From assembly GCA_019054805.1 (NCBI GenBank), contig JAHQIY010000002.1, positions 6,882,001 to 6,946,000 of the forward strand: a DNA stretch of 64,000 nt, given 5' to 3'. The notes under the pieces are model-generated. The model saw only the letters and a list, made by a program, of their open reading frames with translations. It was not told where the DNA came from and did no database searches. Positions 21,342 to 32,827 of this stretch are shown piece after piece. Numbering within the stretch: the stretch's first letter is position 1; each line of letters starts with the position of its first letter. The translations under genes were made by a program, and so were the position numbers. This DNA is from Brachionus manjavacas. Lineage: Eukaryota; Rotifera; Eurotatoria; Ploima; Brachionidae.

Positions 21342-21437
21342 TCAATACCAAACAGTTGAATAATATGTGGGAAATGATACAATTGGTCTATAAACTGGCA
21401 CAAATGGAACAACTGGAGTAACATAACTGTAATACAT
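21342..21437 (-). CDS. type A micropeptide, left-facing (unit 3)
   Basis: 31 residues. One change from unit 1: PVVPLVP becomes PVVPFVP. Confidence 0.5.
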   Translation of the reverse strand: MYYSYVTPVVPFVPVYRPIVSFPTYYSTVWY

Positions 21438-21950
21438 CTTCCGTTTTTTTAAATTGGTTGACTTTATTTAAGATTTTATTTCCCTAATTTTTTTAATGAA
21501 AAAATGTCTTAAAAAAACAAATATTTATACGAAATATTATTTATTAAAATTTAAACATTTACGTATATTGAAAATTATAATTGAAACACAATTTATTTCT
21601 TTGTTATCCAACATTCTAATGTTTAAAAAATATTTTCCAAAAGTATTGATACGAATTAAATTAAACATTCAAAGATTTTAACTCAAAATCTAGCATTGTT
21701 TTCATTTAATGTTTATTTCAAGTCGATTATGAAATTTTTTTTTATCTATTTGTCAAGTCAAATGAATATTGCTCATTTTTTTCTAGGGTAAAATATTTCA
21801 GGTATTCAATACATTTGTTTATTTAAAATCCAAATGTTTTAGCCAAATTCAAAAATTACCAGACTATGTATTTGAGAATATTTTTAAACGTTTCCTAAAG
21901 CAAAATTTAAAAGCACAAAATTAAAAAGACCTAAACATAACAAAAACAAA

Positions 21951-22046
21951 ATGTATTACAGCTATGTTTCTCCAGTTGTTCCGATACTACCTGTTTATAG
22001 ACAAATTGTAGCTGTTCCCACATATTATTCTGCTGTTTGGTATTAA
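21951..22046 (+). CDS. type A micropeptide, right-facing (unit 3)
   Basis: 31 residues, the VPILPV / YRQIV variant as in unit 2. Confidence 0.5.
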   Translation: MYYSYVSPVVPILPVYRQIVAVPTYYSAVWY

Positions 22047-23181
22047 AACAAAGAATCGAAGCAATTTTTTAATTGAGCACATTTTTTGAAAGTTTTTCTC
22101 CCAGAATTCAATTTTTTCAAATAAAAAAAAAAATTAATTTTAATAATTTTTTTAAAGATATTTAATAACAGAGTTGATTTATTTCATTTTCAGTGAAATT
22201 TAATGTTCGCTGATATCAATATCACAATTAAAGAAATACAAAATATTTAGTATTTTTAAGCCTTGGCTCTACTCTTTTACTTTTTAGAAAAGAAGAAAAA
22301 GAATGACTCAGTCTTACATATCTACGAACTCTAACATACATGTTCTAATTATCAAAATCATTCTACCAAATTTCTAATTACTCTTTTTTAGTCAGTTTTG
22401 AAAACTGATTTTTGTTGAAACATAATGAAATGCAATTGATTAAATTAAAAAATATTTCTTAAAATTATGTGATTAATTTTTTATCCTCATCTTCGTTAAT
22501 AAATCACTTATTTTAACATTTAGAGATCGATTTTTGTCAGCCTTGTATAATATGCGATAACTGATACCAATAAATGAATAATATTAATTATGGATAAATT
22601 AACGATTTTCGCTATCGTTTCCTTATCGATAGAATTAACCAATTATGTGGTGACTTTATCGATAAGGCAAAATCGGTATTTAAATATGCTTTATATCAAA
22701 TAAAAGAAAGTTTTGCCAACAAAGAATTTTTATTCCAAATTTTTACTAATTTGAAAAAGCGAATCAAATAAAAGAAATGAAATCATTTTTCCTTCTTTTA
22801 AAAATAATTAAATAGACGTTTTACATGACAAATGACTGGGGAATTTTTTTAAACCAGACACATTTTTTTGAGAAAAGAAACACAAATAAAGACAATTTTT
22901 GACTAATTTATCTTTTTGGTCGCTTCTATTTGATGAAATAAGAGCGCTTTCCAAAAAACAGGAGTGTGATTATTTATCAGATCAAAAAAATATTACATTG
23001 GCATATTTTTTTCAATATTGAAATGAACATAAAATCTTTAAAAGATTAAACAACTTTATTTGTAAAAAGGAGAAACAATGGCCCTTTTCTCTCCTTGATT
23101 GACATTTAAAAAAAATAAATAAAATCAAATAATCAATAAAAATGATTCAGTAAATCATTTGTTCAACGGTTCAATTGTTTT

Positions 23182-23247
23182 TCAGTACCATCTTCCATAA
23201 TAATATGATGCATATGAATAGTATGGCATGCCGTAGTAAAAGTACAT
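23182..23247 (-). CDS. type B micropeptide, left-facing (unit 3)
   Basis: 21 codons, identical to the other type B ORFs. Its right-facing partner is removed by the internal deletion, and so is most of its own upstream region beyond about 60 bp, including the TATA box. Confidence 0.42.
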   Translation of the reverse strand: MYFYYGMPYYSYASYYYGRWY

Positions 23248-24002
23248 TTTGATTTGTTAGTCTTGCTGTTTAGAAAGAGTTTTTTCTTTATTTTTTTTGT
23301 TGTTGTTTAATCTTTTAAAGAAATTATGTTCATTTCAATTTGGCAAATAAAAAAATGGCGTGCCTGACTTAATTTAATTATTTTAAACATTTTAGAAATA
23401 AAATAGAAAGTATAAACGAATATGTCTTAAGAATGATTCAACACTAGCATTTTATATTTACATGTACATGTTTATGTTTATGTATCAGTTATCGCATATT
23501 ATACAAGGCTGACAAAAATCGATCTCTAAATGTTAAAATAAGTGATTTATTAACGAAGATGAGGATAAAAAATTAATCACATAATTTTAAGAAAAATTTT
23601 TTAATTTAATCAATTGCATTTCATTATGTTTCAACAAAAATCAGTTTTCAAAACTGACTAAAAAAGAGTAATTAGAAATTTGGTAGAATGATTTTGATAA
23701 TTAGAACATGTATGTTAGAGTTCGTAGATATGTAAGACTGAGTCATTCTTTTTCTTCTTTTCTAAAAAGTAAAAGAGTAGAGCCAAGGCTTAAAAATACT
23801 AAATATTTTGTATTTCTTTAATTGTGATATTGATATCAGCGAACATTAAATTTCACTGAAAATGAAATAAATCAACTCTGTTATTAAATATCTTTAAAAA
23901 AATTATTAAAATTAATTTTTTTTTTATTTGAAAAAATTGAATTCTGGGAGAAAAACTTTCAAAAAATGTGCTCAATTAAAAAAATTGCTTCGATTCTTTG
24001 TT

Positions 24003-24098
24003 TTAATACCAAACAGCAGGATAATATGTGGGAACAGCTACAATTTGTCTATAAACAGGTAGTATCGGAACAACTGGAGAAACATAGCTGTAATACAT
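24003..24098 (-). CDS. type A micropeptide, SAV-type, inverted unit I
   Basis: Counterpart of the right-facing type A ORF, here on -. VPILPV / YRQIV variant with a further change near the end (TYYPAVWY instead of TYYSAVWY), shared with the other inverted copies. Confidence 0.5.
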   Translation of the reverse strand: MYYSYVSPVVPILPVYRQIVAVPTYYPAVWY

Positions 24099-24610
24099 TT
24101 TGTTTTTGTTATGTTTAGGTCTTTTTAATTTTGTGCTTTTAAATTTTGCTTTAGGAAACGTTTAAAAATATTCTCAAATATATAGTCTGGTAATTTTTGA
24201 ATTTGGCTAAAACATTTAGATTTTAAATAAACAAATGTATTGAATACCTGAAATATTTTACCCTAGAAAAAAATGAGCAATATTCATTTGACTTGACAAA
24301 TAGATAAAAAAAAATTTCATAATCGACTTGAAATAAACATTAAATGAAAACAATGCTAGATTTTGAGTTAAAATCTTTGAATGTTTAATTTAATTCGTAT
24401 CAATACTTTTGGGAAATATTTTTTAAACATTTGAATGTTGGATAACAAAGAAATAAATTGTGTTTCAATTATAATTTTCAATATACGTAAATGTTTAAAT
24501 TTTAATAAATAATATTTCGTATAAATATTTGTTTTTTTAAGACATTTTTTCATTAAAAAAATTAGGGAAATAAAATCTTAAATAAAGTCAACCAATTTAA
24601 AAAACGGAAG

Positions 24611-24706
24611 ATGTATTACAGTTATGTTACTCCAGTTGTTCCATTAGTGCCAGTTTATAGACCAATTGTATCATTTCCCACATATTATTCAACTGTTTGG
24701 TATTGA
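24611..24706 (+). CDS. type A micropeptide, STV-type, inverted unit I
   Basis: Counterpart of the left-facing type A ORF, here on +, with PVVPLVP and TYYSTVWY. Confidence 0.5.
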   Translation: MYYSYVTPVVPLVPVYRPIVSFPTYYSTVWY

Positions 24707-24999
24707 AATTGAATATTTATTTATTTAGTTTTTTAATTTTATTTAATAAATCTGGGAGAAAACTTTAAAAATTGTTGATTTTAACTGTTTAAATAAATCC
24801 TAATTTTTTTTAGAAAATTTTTTTATTTTTTCCAAGACAAAACTGTGTCTTTTAACGTACATAAACTAAAATTTATACTTTAAAAATGATTTGTATTTGG
24901 AATCCCATTGCAATTTATTTTACTATCAGATCTTTGTGTGTAATTTAATAAAAGTAATTCGTGTGTAATTGTCAAAATAAAGATAGATTACGTCAACAG

Positions 25000-25958
25000 G
25001 CCGTCTTGGACTTGAAGAGAAGAAGCCAATCTAGATTCCACTTGAAAACTAAATCTAAATCTGATTGTAGTTTCACTGCACTTATTTCTGATACCGTTTG
25101 CGAGAAAATTTTATAGCATCTGCAAACATCTTCACCATATTCTTTTTTCCTTTTGGGAGATCATTAATATAGAAAACGAACAAAAGTGGATTAATCACTT
25201 ATCCTTGTGGTACAACGCCAAAAATTTCTTATCAATTCCGACACAATTTTACCATGAACATCTCGTTTTCTTCTTTTTTTCAAAAAGCTTCGATCCATTT
25301 TAGTGCCAGACCAATAAATTCATTTGTTTCTTTTAAGCTGTGTGTGGTCTGTGCAGATTAGTATCAAATGCTTTTGCAAAATCTATTAAAATCACATTAA
25401 CAGGAAAATTTGTCTAGACTCATTGAGACTAAATCTAGAGTTTCCAGAAGATTAGTTGTAAATTACTTTTTCCTTACAAAATTTATGCTGTTCTTTAGAG
25501 TTTAAGGAAGATAATAAAATTTATAAAAAGAATCTAGCAATGTCAGATATTAGCACAAAAATTACATTACACACGCTTTAATTTTTTTCTATTGTGAAAT
25601 TTTTTCACAATTTATTAATTTTCACAATGAATTGATTTTTTACCTTTTTTTAACAATGGACTAATATTTGCTGATCTGTAAAATCTAAGTTAAATGAAAG
25701 TTTAGTCTTCTGCACAGTTTTTAAGTAATGACGGATAAAGATTGTCTAAACCACATGATTTATTTTGATTTAGCATTTGTAGTTTTTTAAGAAACCATTT
25801 CATAGCAAATATCATTTGGTAAAATATCAATATATTCTGACCAGTTTTCTTTAAATTCAGCTTCAAAAAGGTGGAAGCCTTCAATCTTGTTCAATTACAA
25901 AACATTTTTTAAAAAATCTTTTTAGAAGATTTGATATCTCTGTCGGGTCTTTCGTTAT
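25000..25958 (-). pseudogene. dead LINE reverse-transcriptase fragment, inverted unit I
   Basis: Reverse-complement copy of the relic at 15612-16570, with the same inactivating lesions. Confidence 0.72.
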
Positions 25959-26337
25959 TTCATTATTTGACTTTTTAAAGCTTAGATTGATTCATTAATT
26001 ACTTGTTGATCATTTAAGAATAAATACAATACATTTTATTTTTTGAAGTTTTTTCAACTAAATTTTGTTCATATGTTGTCTAGCTTGTTTAATATTTGAA
26101 GAAAGTAATATTAAACATTATTTTATAATCTTAAATATACGTGTAATAATAACGAAAACCCTTTTAGCATGAAAAAACAAATATTTGGTAATAAATTATA
26201 ATATTTAATTAAAAATTTTTAGATTCGATTCTATGGAAAAAAATGGATAAAAAGTTCAATCTATTGAGTAATAAGCCAAAGAAGTAATAAAAAGGGTAAT
26301 TTATATTCCGGAGCATAAGTAATTAGTTAGTGCTCGT

Positions 26338-26376
26338 TATTCATATGCATCATATTATTATGGAAGATGGTACTGA
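26338..26376 (+). pseudogene. truncated type B micropeptide ORF, inverted unit I
   Basis: Only the last 12 codons and stop remain (YSYAS...YYYGRWY). The ATG, leader and TATA box were lost in the unit deletion. Confidence 0.7.
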
Positions 26377-27513
26377 AAAACAATTGAACCGTTGAACAAA
26401 TGATTTACTGAATCATTTTTATTGATTATTTGATTTTATTTATTTTTTTTTAAATGTCAATCAAGGAGAGAAAAGGGCCATTGTTTCTCCTTTTTACAAA
26501 TAAAGTTGTTTAATCTTTTAAAGATTTTATGTTCATTTCAATATTGAAAAAAATATGCCAATGTAATATTTTTTTGATCTGATAAATAATCACACTCCTG
26601 TTTTTTGGAAAGCGCTCTTATTTCATCAAATAGAAGCGACCAAAAAGATAAATTAGTCAAAAATTGTCTTTATTTGTGTTTCTTTTCTCAAAAAAATGTG
26701 TCTGGTTTAAAAAAATTCCCCAGTCATTTGTCATGTAAAACGTCTATTTAATTATTTTTAAAAGAAGGAAAAATGATTTCATTTCTTTTATTTGATTCGC
26801 TTTTTCAAATTAGTAAAAATTTGGAATAAAAATTCTTTGTTGGCAAAACTTTCTTTTATTTGATATAAAGCATATTTAAATACCGATTTTGCCTTATCGA
26901 TAAAGTCACCACATAATTGGTTAATTCTATCGATAAGGAAACGATAGCGAAAATCGTTAATTTATCCATAATTAATATTATTCATTTATTGGTATCAGTT
27001 ATCGCATATTATACAAGGCTGACAAAAATCGATCTCTAAATGTTAAAATAAGTGATTTATTAACGAAGATGAGGATAAAAAATTAATCACATAATTTTAA
27101 GAAAAATTTTTTAATTTAATCAATTGCATTTCATTATGTTTCAACAAAAATCAGTTTTCAAAACTGACTAAAAAAGAGTAATTAGAAATTTGGTAGAATG
27201 ATTTTGATAATTAGAACATGTATGTTAGAGTTCGTAGATATGTAAGACTGAGTCATTCTTTTTCTTCTTTTCTAAAAAGTAAAAGAGTAGAGCCAAGGCT
27301 TAAAAATACTAAATATTTTGTATTTCTTTAATTGTGATATTGATATCAGCGAACATTAAATTTCACTGAAAATGAAATAAATCAACTCTGTTATTAAATA
27401 TCTTTAAAAAAATTATTAAAATTAATTTTTTTTTTTATTTGAAAAAATTGAATTCTGGGAGAAAAACTTTCAAAAAATGTGCTCAATTAAAAAAATTGCT
27501 TCGATTCTTTGTT

Positions 27514-27609
27514 TTAATACCAAACAGCAGGATAATATGTGGGAACAGCTACAATTTGTCTATAAACAGGTAGTATCGGAACAACTGGAGAAACATAGCT
27601 GTAATACAT
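27514..27609 (-). CDS. type A micropeptide, SAV-type, inverted unit II
   Basis: 31 residues, same variant as 24003-24098 (TYYPAVWY). Confidence 0.5.
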   Translation of the reverse strand: MYYSYVSPVVPILPVYRQIVAVPTYYPAVWY

Positions 27610-28120
27610 TTTGTTTTTGTTATGTTTAGGTCTTTTTAATTTTGTGCTTTTAAATTTTGCTTTAGGAAACGTTTAAAAATATTCTCAAATATATAGTCTG
27701 GTAATTTTTGAATTTGGCTAAAACATTTAGATTTTAAATAAACAAATGTATTGAATACCTGAAATATTTTACCCTAGAAAAAATGAGCAATATTCATTTG
27801 ACTTGACAAATAGATAAAAAAAAATTTCATAATCGACTTGAAATAAACATTAAATGAAAACAATGCTAGATTTTGAGTTAAAATCTTTGAATGTTTAATT
27901 TAATTCGTATCAATACTTTTGGAAAATATTTTTTAAACATTAGAATGTTGGATAACAAAGAAATAAATTGTGTTTCAATTATAATTTTCAATATACGTAA
28001 ATGTTTAAATTTTAATAAATAATATTTCGTATAAATATTTGTTTTTTTAAGACATTTTTTTCATTAAAAAAATTAGGAAATAAAATCTTAAATAAAGTCA
28101 ACCAATTTAAAAAACGGAAG

Positions 28121-28216
28121 ATGTATTACAGTTATGTTACTCCAGTTGTTCCATTAGTGCCAGTTTATAGACCAATTGTATCATTTCCCACATATTATTC
28201 AACTGTTTGGTATTGA
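28121..28216 (+). CDS. type A micropeptide, STV-type, inverted unit II
   Basis: 31 residues, same peptide as 24611-24706. Confidence 0.5.
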   Translation: MYYSYVTPVVPLVPVYRPIVSFPTYYSTVWY

Positions 28217-28509
28217 AATTGAATATTTATTTATTTAGTTTTTTAATTTTATTTAATAAATCTGGGAGAAAACTTTAAAAATTGTTGATTTTAACTGTTT
28301 AAATAAATCCTAATTTTTTTTAGAAAATTTTTTTATTTTTTTCCAAGACAAAACTGTGTCTTTTAACGTACATAAACTAAAATTTATACTTTAAAAAAAT
28401 GATTTGTATTTGGAATCCCATTGCAATTTATTTTACTATCAGATCTTTGTGTGTAATTTAATAAAAGTAATTCGTGTGTAATTGTCAAAATAAAGATAGA
28501 TTACGTCAA

Positions 28510-29470
28510 CAGGCCGTCTTGGACTTGAAGAGAAGAAGCCAATCTAGATTCCACTTGAAAACTAAATCTAAATCTGATTGTAGTTTCACTGCACTTATTT
28601 CTGATACCGTTTGCGAGAAAATTTTATAGCATCTGCAAACATCTTCACCATATTCTTTTTTCCTTTTGGGAGATCATTAATATAGAAAACGAACAAAAGT
28701 GGATTAATCACTTATCCTTGTGGTACAACGCCAAAAATTTCTTATCAATTCCGACACAATTTTACCATGAACATCTCGTTTTCTTCTTTTTTTCAAAAAG
28801 CTTCGATCCATTTTAGTGCCAGACCAATAAATTCATTTGTTTCTTTTAAGCTGTGTGTGGTCTGTGCAGATTAGTATCAAATGCTTTTGCAAAATCTATT
28901 AAAATCACATTAACAGGAAAATTTGTCTAGACTCATTGAGACTAAATCTAGAGTTTCCAGAAGATTAGTTGTAAATTACTTTTTCCTTACAAAATTTATG
29001 CTGTTCTTTAGAGTTTAAGGAAGATAATAAAATTTATAAAAAGAATCTAGCAATGTCAGATATTAGCACAAAAATTACATTACACACGCTTTAATTTTTT
29101 TCTATTGTGAAATTTTTTCACAATTTATTAATTTTCACAATGAATTGATTTTTTACCTTTTTTTAACAATGGACTAATATTTGCTGATCTGTAAAATCTA
29201 AGTTAAATGAAAGTTTAGTCTTCTGCACAGTTTTTAAGTAATGACGGATAAAGATTGTCTAAACCACATGATTTATTTTGATTTAGCATTTGTAGTTTTT
29301 TAAGAAACCATTTCATAGCAAATATCATTTGGTAAAATATCAATATATTCTGACCAGTTTTCTTTAAATTCAGCTTCAAAAGGTGGAAGCCTTCAATCTT
29401 GTTCAATTACAAAACATTTTTTAAAAAATCTTTTTAGAAGATTTGATATCTCTGTCGGGTCTTTCGTTAT
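28510..29470 (-). pseudogene. dead LINE reverse-transcriptase fragment, inverted unit II
   Basis: Fourth copy of the relic, with the same lesions. Confidence 0.72.
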
Positions 29471-29850
29471 TTCATTATTTGACTTTTTTAAAGCTTAGAT
29501 TGATTCATTAATTACTTGTTGATCATTTAAGAATAAATACAATACATTTTATTTTTTGAAGTTTTTTCAACTAAATTTTGTTCATATGTTGTCTAGCTTG
29601 TTTAATATTTGAAGAAAGTAATATTAAACATTATTTTATAATCTTAAATATACGTGTAATAATAACGAAAACCCTTTTAGCATGAAAAAACAAATATTTG
29701 GTAATAAATTATAATATTTAATTAAAAATTTTTAGATTCGATTCTATGGAAAAAAATGGATAAAAAGTTCAATCTATTGAGTAATAAGCCAAAGAAGTAA
29801 TAAAAAGGGTAATTTATATTCCGGAGCATAAGTAATTAGTTAGTGCTCGT

Positions 29851-29889
29851 TATTCATATGCATCATATTATTATGGAAGATGGTACTGA
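29851..29889 (+). pseudogene. truncated type B micropeptide ORF, inverted unit II
   Basis: Same truncated remnant as 26338-26376. Confidence 0.7.
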
Positions 29890-30507
29890 AAAACAATTGA
29901 ACCGTTGAACAAATGATTTACTGAATCATTTTTATTGATTATTTGATTTTATTTATTTTTTTTAAATGTCAATCAAGGAGAGAAAAGGGCCATTGTTTCT
30001 CCTTTTTACAAATAAAGTTGTTTAATCTTTTAAAGATTTTATGTTCATTTCAATATTGAAAAAAATATGCCAATGTAATATTTTTTTGATCTGATAAATA
30101 ATCACACTCCTGTTTTTTGGAAAGCGCTCTTATTTCATCAAATAGAAGCGACCAAAAAGATAAATTAGTCAAAAATTGTCTTTATTTGTGTTTCTTTTCT
30201 CAAAAAAATGTGTCTGGTTTAAAAAAAAATTCCCCAGTCATTTGTCATGTAAAACGTCTATTTAATTATTTTTAAAAGAAGGAAAAATGATTTCATTTCT
30301 TTTATTTGATTCGCTTTTTCAAATTAGTAAAAATTTGGAATAAAAATTCTTTGTTGGCAAAACTTTCTTTTATTTGATATAAAGCATATTTAAATACCGA
30401 TTTTGCCTTATCGATAAAGTCACCACATAATTGGTTAATTCTATCGATAAGGAAACGATAGCGAAAATCGTTAATTTATCCATAATTAATATTATTCATT
30501 TATTGGT

Positions 30508-31604
30508 ATCAGTTATCGCATATTATACAAGGCTGACAAAAATCGATCTCTAAATGTTAAAATAAGTGATTTATTAACGAAGATGAGGATAAAAAATTAA
30601 TCACATAATTTTAAGAAAAATTTTTTAATTTAATCAATTGCATTTCATTATGTTTCAACAAAAATCAGTTTTCAAAACTGACTAAAAAAGAGTAATTAGA
30701 AATTTGGTAGAATGATTTTGATAATTAGAACATGTATGTTAGAGTTCGTAGATATGTAAGACTGAGTCATTCTTTTTCTTCTTTTCTAAAAAGTAAAAGA
30801 GTAGAGCCAAGGCTTAAAAATACTAAATATTTTGTATTTCTTTAATTGTGATATTGATATCAGCGAACATTAAATTTCACTGAAAATGAAATAAATCAAC
30901 TCTGTTATTAAATATCTTTAAAAAAATTATTAAAATTAATTTTTTTTTTTATTTGAAAAAATTGAATTCTGGGAGAAAAACTTTCAAAAAATGTGCTCAA
31001 TTAAAAAAATTGCTTCGATTCTTTGTTTTAATACCAAACAGCAGGATAATATGTGGGAACAGCTACAATTTGTCTATAAACAGGTAGTATCGGAACAACT
31101 GGAGAAACATAGCTGTAATACATTTTGTTTTTGTTATGTTTAGGTCTTTTTAATTTTGTGCTTTTAAATTTTGCTTTAGGAAACGTTTAAAAATATTCTC
31201 AAATATATAGTCTGGTAATTTTTGAATTTGGCTAAAACATTTAGATTTTAAATAAACAAATGTATTGAATACCTGAAATATTTTACCCTAGAAAAAAATG
31301 AGCAATATTCATTTGACTTGACAAATAGATAAAAAAATTTCATAATCGACTTGAAATAAACATTAAATGAAAACAATGCTAGATTTTGAGTTAAAATCTT
31401 TGAATGTTTAATTTAATTCGTATCAATACTTTTGGAAAATATTTTTTAAACATTAGAATGTTGGATAACAAAGAAATAAATTGTGTTTCAATTATAATTT
31501 TCAATATACGTAAATGTTTAAATTTTATAAATAATATTTCGTATAAATATTTGTTTTTTTTAAGACATTTTTTCATTAAAAAAATTAGGGAAATAAAATC
31601 TTAA
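30508..31604 (-). repeat. array unit III (inverted, truncated at right boundary)
   Basis: Runs from the GATAACTGATA element through one type A ORF and stops within the sequence just upstream of the other type A ORF (after AGGGAAATAAAATCTTAAAT). The sequence beyond is not array. Confidence 0.82.
31028..31123 (-). CDS. type A micropeptide, SAV-type, inverted unit III
   Basis: 31 residues, TYYPAVWY variant. The partner ORF is cut off by the array boundary. Confidence 0.48.
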   Translation of the reverse strand: MYYSYVSPVVPILPVYRQIVAVPTYYPAVWY

Positions 31605-32170
31605 ATGTTTTGCTCCTGTTACAGGCTTCTATTCTGATAAAAAATCAACAATTACAACTCTCTTCTTTTATCCCAGTGAAAAAGGCACTTACCTATTCAT
31701 TTAATGTAAAAGGAATCTTATTTGCGATTTGACTATCAGAAATTCGTGTGTAATTATATAAAAGTCTTTGGCAAAATAAAGATAGATAACGTCATCAGAC
31801 TGTCTTCGACTTACACAGTTAGTTAGTCAATCGACTGTTAGGATAAGGTTGGTTCAAATGACTTTTTATTTACAAAACCATGTTACTTCGTCGAAAGAAG
31901 TTTTTTGTTTTTATTTGAATTTTGGCGAAATATTGGCTTACTTCCACTGTCTTGGAAGACTCGACTCTCTTAATGTTTAATGAAACATATATATGTAAAT
32001 GGATCCACAAGAGCATCGGCCATTTTTTTGGGCATGAGTTGCCACTTTATCTTCACCTGTTTTCTTGACACTTTAAATTGCGAAAGTTTATCACGAACTT
32101 TGTTAGCCTCTTTGATTTTAATAGCATGATCAGTCAGTGCTCGATTAGTCTATCAGTTTTTTTTTGTCTT
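31605..32170 (-). pseudogene. degenerate LINE fragment at the right edge of the array
   Basis: The stretch 31720-31820 (ATTCGTGTGTAATTATATAA, AAAATAAAGATAGATAACGT, CAGACTGTCTTCGACTTA) is a diverged copy of the sequence following the LINE relic inside the array. Further right, on -, broken frames read MPKKMADALVDPFTYIC and then VEVSQYFAKIQ. This resembles the LINE reverse-transcriptase block with IADPLTHIFN and WKIAKVSPIFK. Stops and shifts abound. It is an older member of the same or a related element. Confidence 0.5.
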
Positions 32171-32827
32171 AAAAACATTTATTATTTTTTATTCATTATT
32201 TAGATTTTTAAAAGGATCAGTTTCATGTATTTGAGAATATTTATCATAAAATTACGTAAACAAAAGCTTTGCTAAAATCTCAGTTAACTCTTATCCTACC
32301 AAGATAAAAAAAATTACATTAAACGTTCATGATGGGGCGATTAAGAGACTAAAATATTCTATAAATTAGTTTTCTGTATGTTTTTTTTTATTTAAAAATA
32401 ACCGCAAATTTATATTAATATTATCTTTATAGCTCAACGACCACTAAAAGAAATATTTAGCTTTTATTTGTTGTACTTAAAGGTCGTCTTGTTGTAATAA
32501 AATTCTAAATCTTTAGAGAATCTCTCTTCATAGTGACCTTAGAGCACTGGTTAATTGAGCTTTTAAAGGGTGATCAACATCCATTTTTTAAGCAAATGTG
32601 ATTTTTTAAATAAATAATTTAATCAAAAGGAATGTTCAGTTAATGTTTTCAATTTTTATAGGTGTTTATGTTTAGTTACTGAAAAATCCTAAACCACTTA
32701 ATAAGATTAAAAATTTACTTGTTATTCGATTATTGATCTTGGTAAAATATAATATTTTTTTTTCAATTAAATGTACATTTTTTAAAAATTTTATTTATTA
32801 AATTATTTTTTTTTAAAATAAAAAACT
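32171..32827. other. intergenic, nothing recognised
   Basis: AT-rich DNA between the LINE debris and the SLC35G-like gene. No gene or clear repeat is seen. Confidence 0.5.

Larger units (their letters stand above)
21165..23483 (+). repeat. array unit 3 (direct, internally deleted and truncated)
   Basis: Carries both type A ORFs and the left type B arm. Near 23300 it jumps from the left B arm straight into the outer right B arm (GTTGTTG to TTTAATCTTTTAAAG), losing the loop and the right-facing B ORF. At about 23483 it ends abruptly where inverted sequence starts (TATCAGTTATCGC). Near 23048 the left arm reads AAACAACTTT, the version normally found in the right arm, a sign of conversion between arms. 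Confidence 0.8.
23484..26994 (-). repeat. array unit I (inverted, about 3.51 kb)
   Basis: Reverse complement of the direct unit, starting at the GATAACTGATA element. It lacks about 960 bp that in the direct unit runs from the middle of the left B ORF to just before the LINE relic. The join near 26337 reads GTGCTCGTTATTCATATGC. Confidence 0.85.
26995..30507 (-). repeat. array unit II (inverted, about 3.51 kb)
   Basis: Tandem copy of inverted unit I with the same 960-bp deletion and the same junction (near 29850), so the deletion preceded duplication of the inverted units. Confidence 0.85.
12205..31604. repeat. 19.4-kb direct-plus-inverted micropeptide/LINE array
   Basis: Six copies of one unit. 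Three lie in direct orientation (12205-16682, 16683-21164, 21165-23483) and three inverted (23484-26994, 26995-30507, 30508-31604). Copies look nearly identical; most differences are homopolymer lengths and scattered single bases. Each complete direct unit holds a divergent pair of type A micropeptide ORFs, a divergent pair of type B ORFs inside a large inverted repeat, and a dead LINE reverse-transcriptase fragment. The third direct unit has an internal deletion of roughly 580 bp and no LINE. Both complete inverted units share one deletion of about 960 bp. No conventional gene lies inside. Confidence 0.9.

Noticed and set aside
21496..21681. 61-residue frame in the A-pair promoter regions, repeated in several units
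   Set aside because: It covers the divergent promoter including the TATA box, is broken by homopolymer changes in some copies, and is I/K/L/F-rich low complexity.
12205..31604. CRISPR-like array
   Set aside because: Repeats are kilobases long, inverted as well as direct, and in a eukaryotic genome; there are no short repeats with unique spacers.
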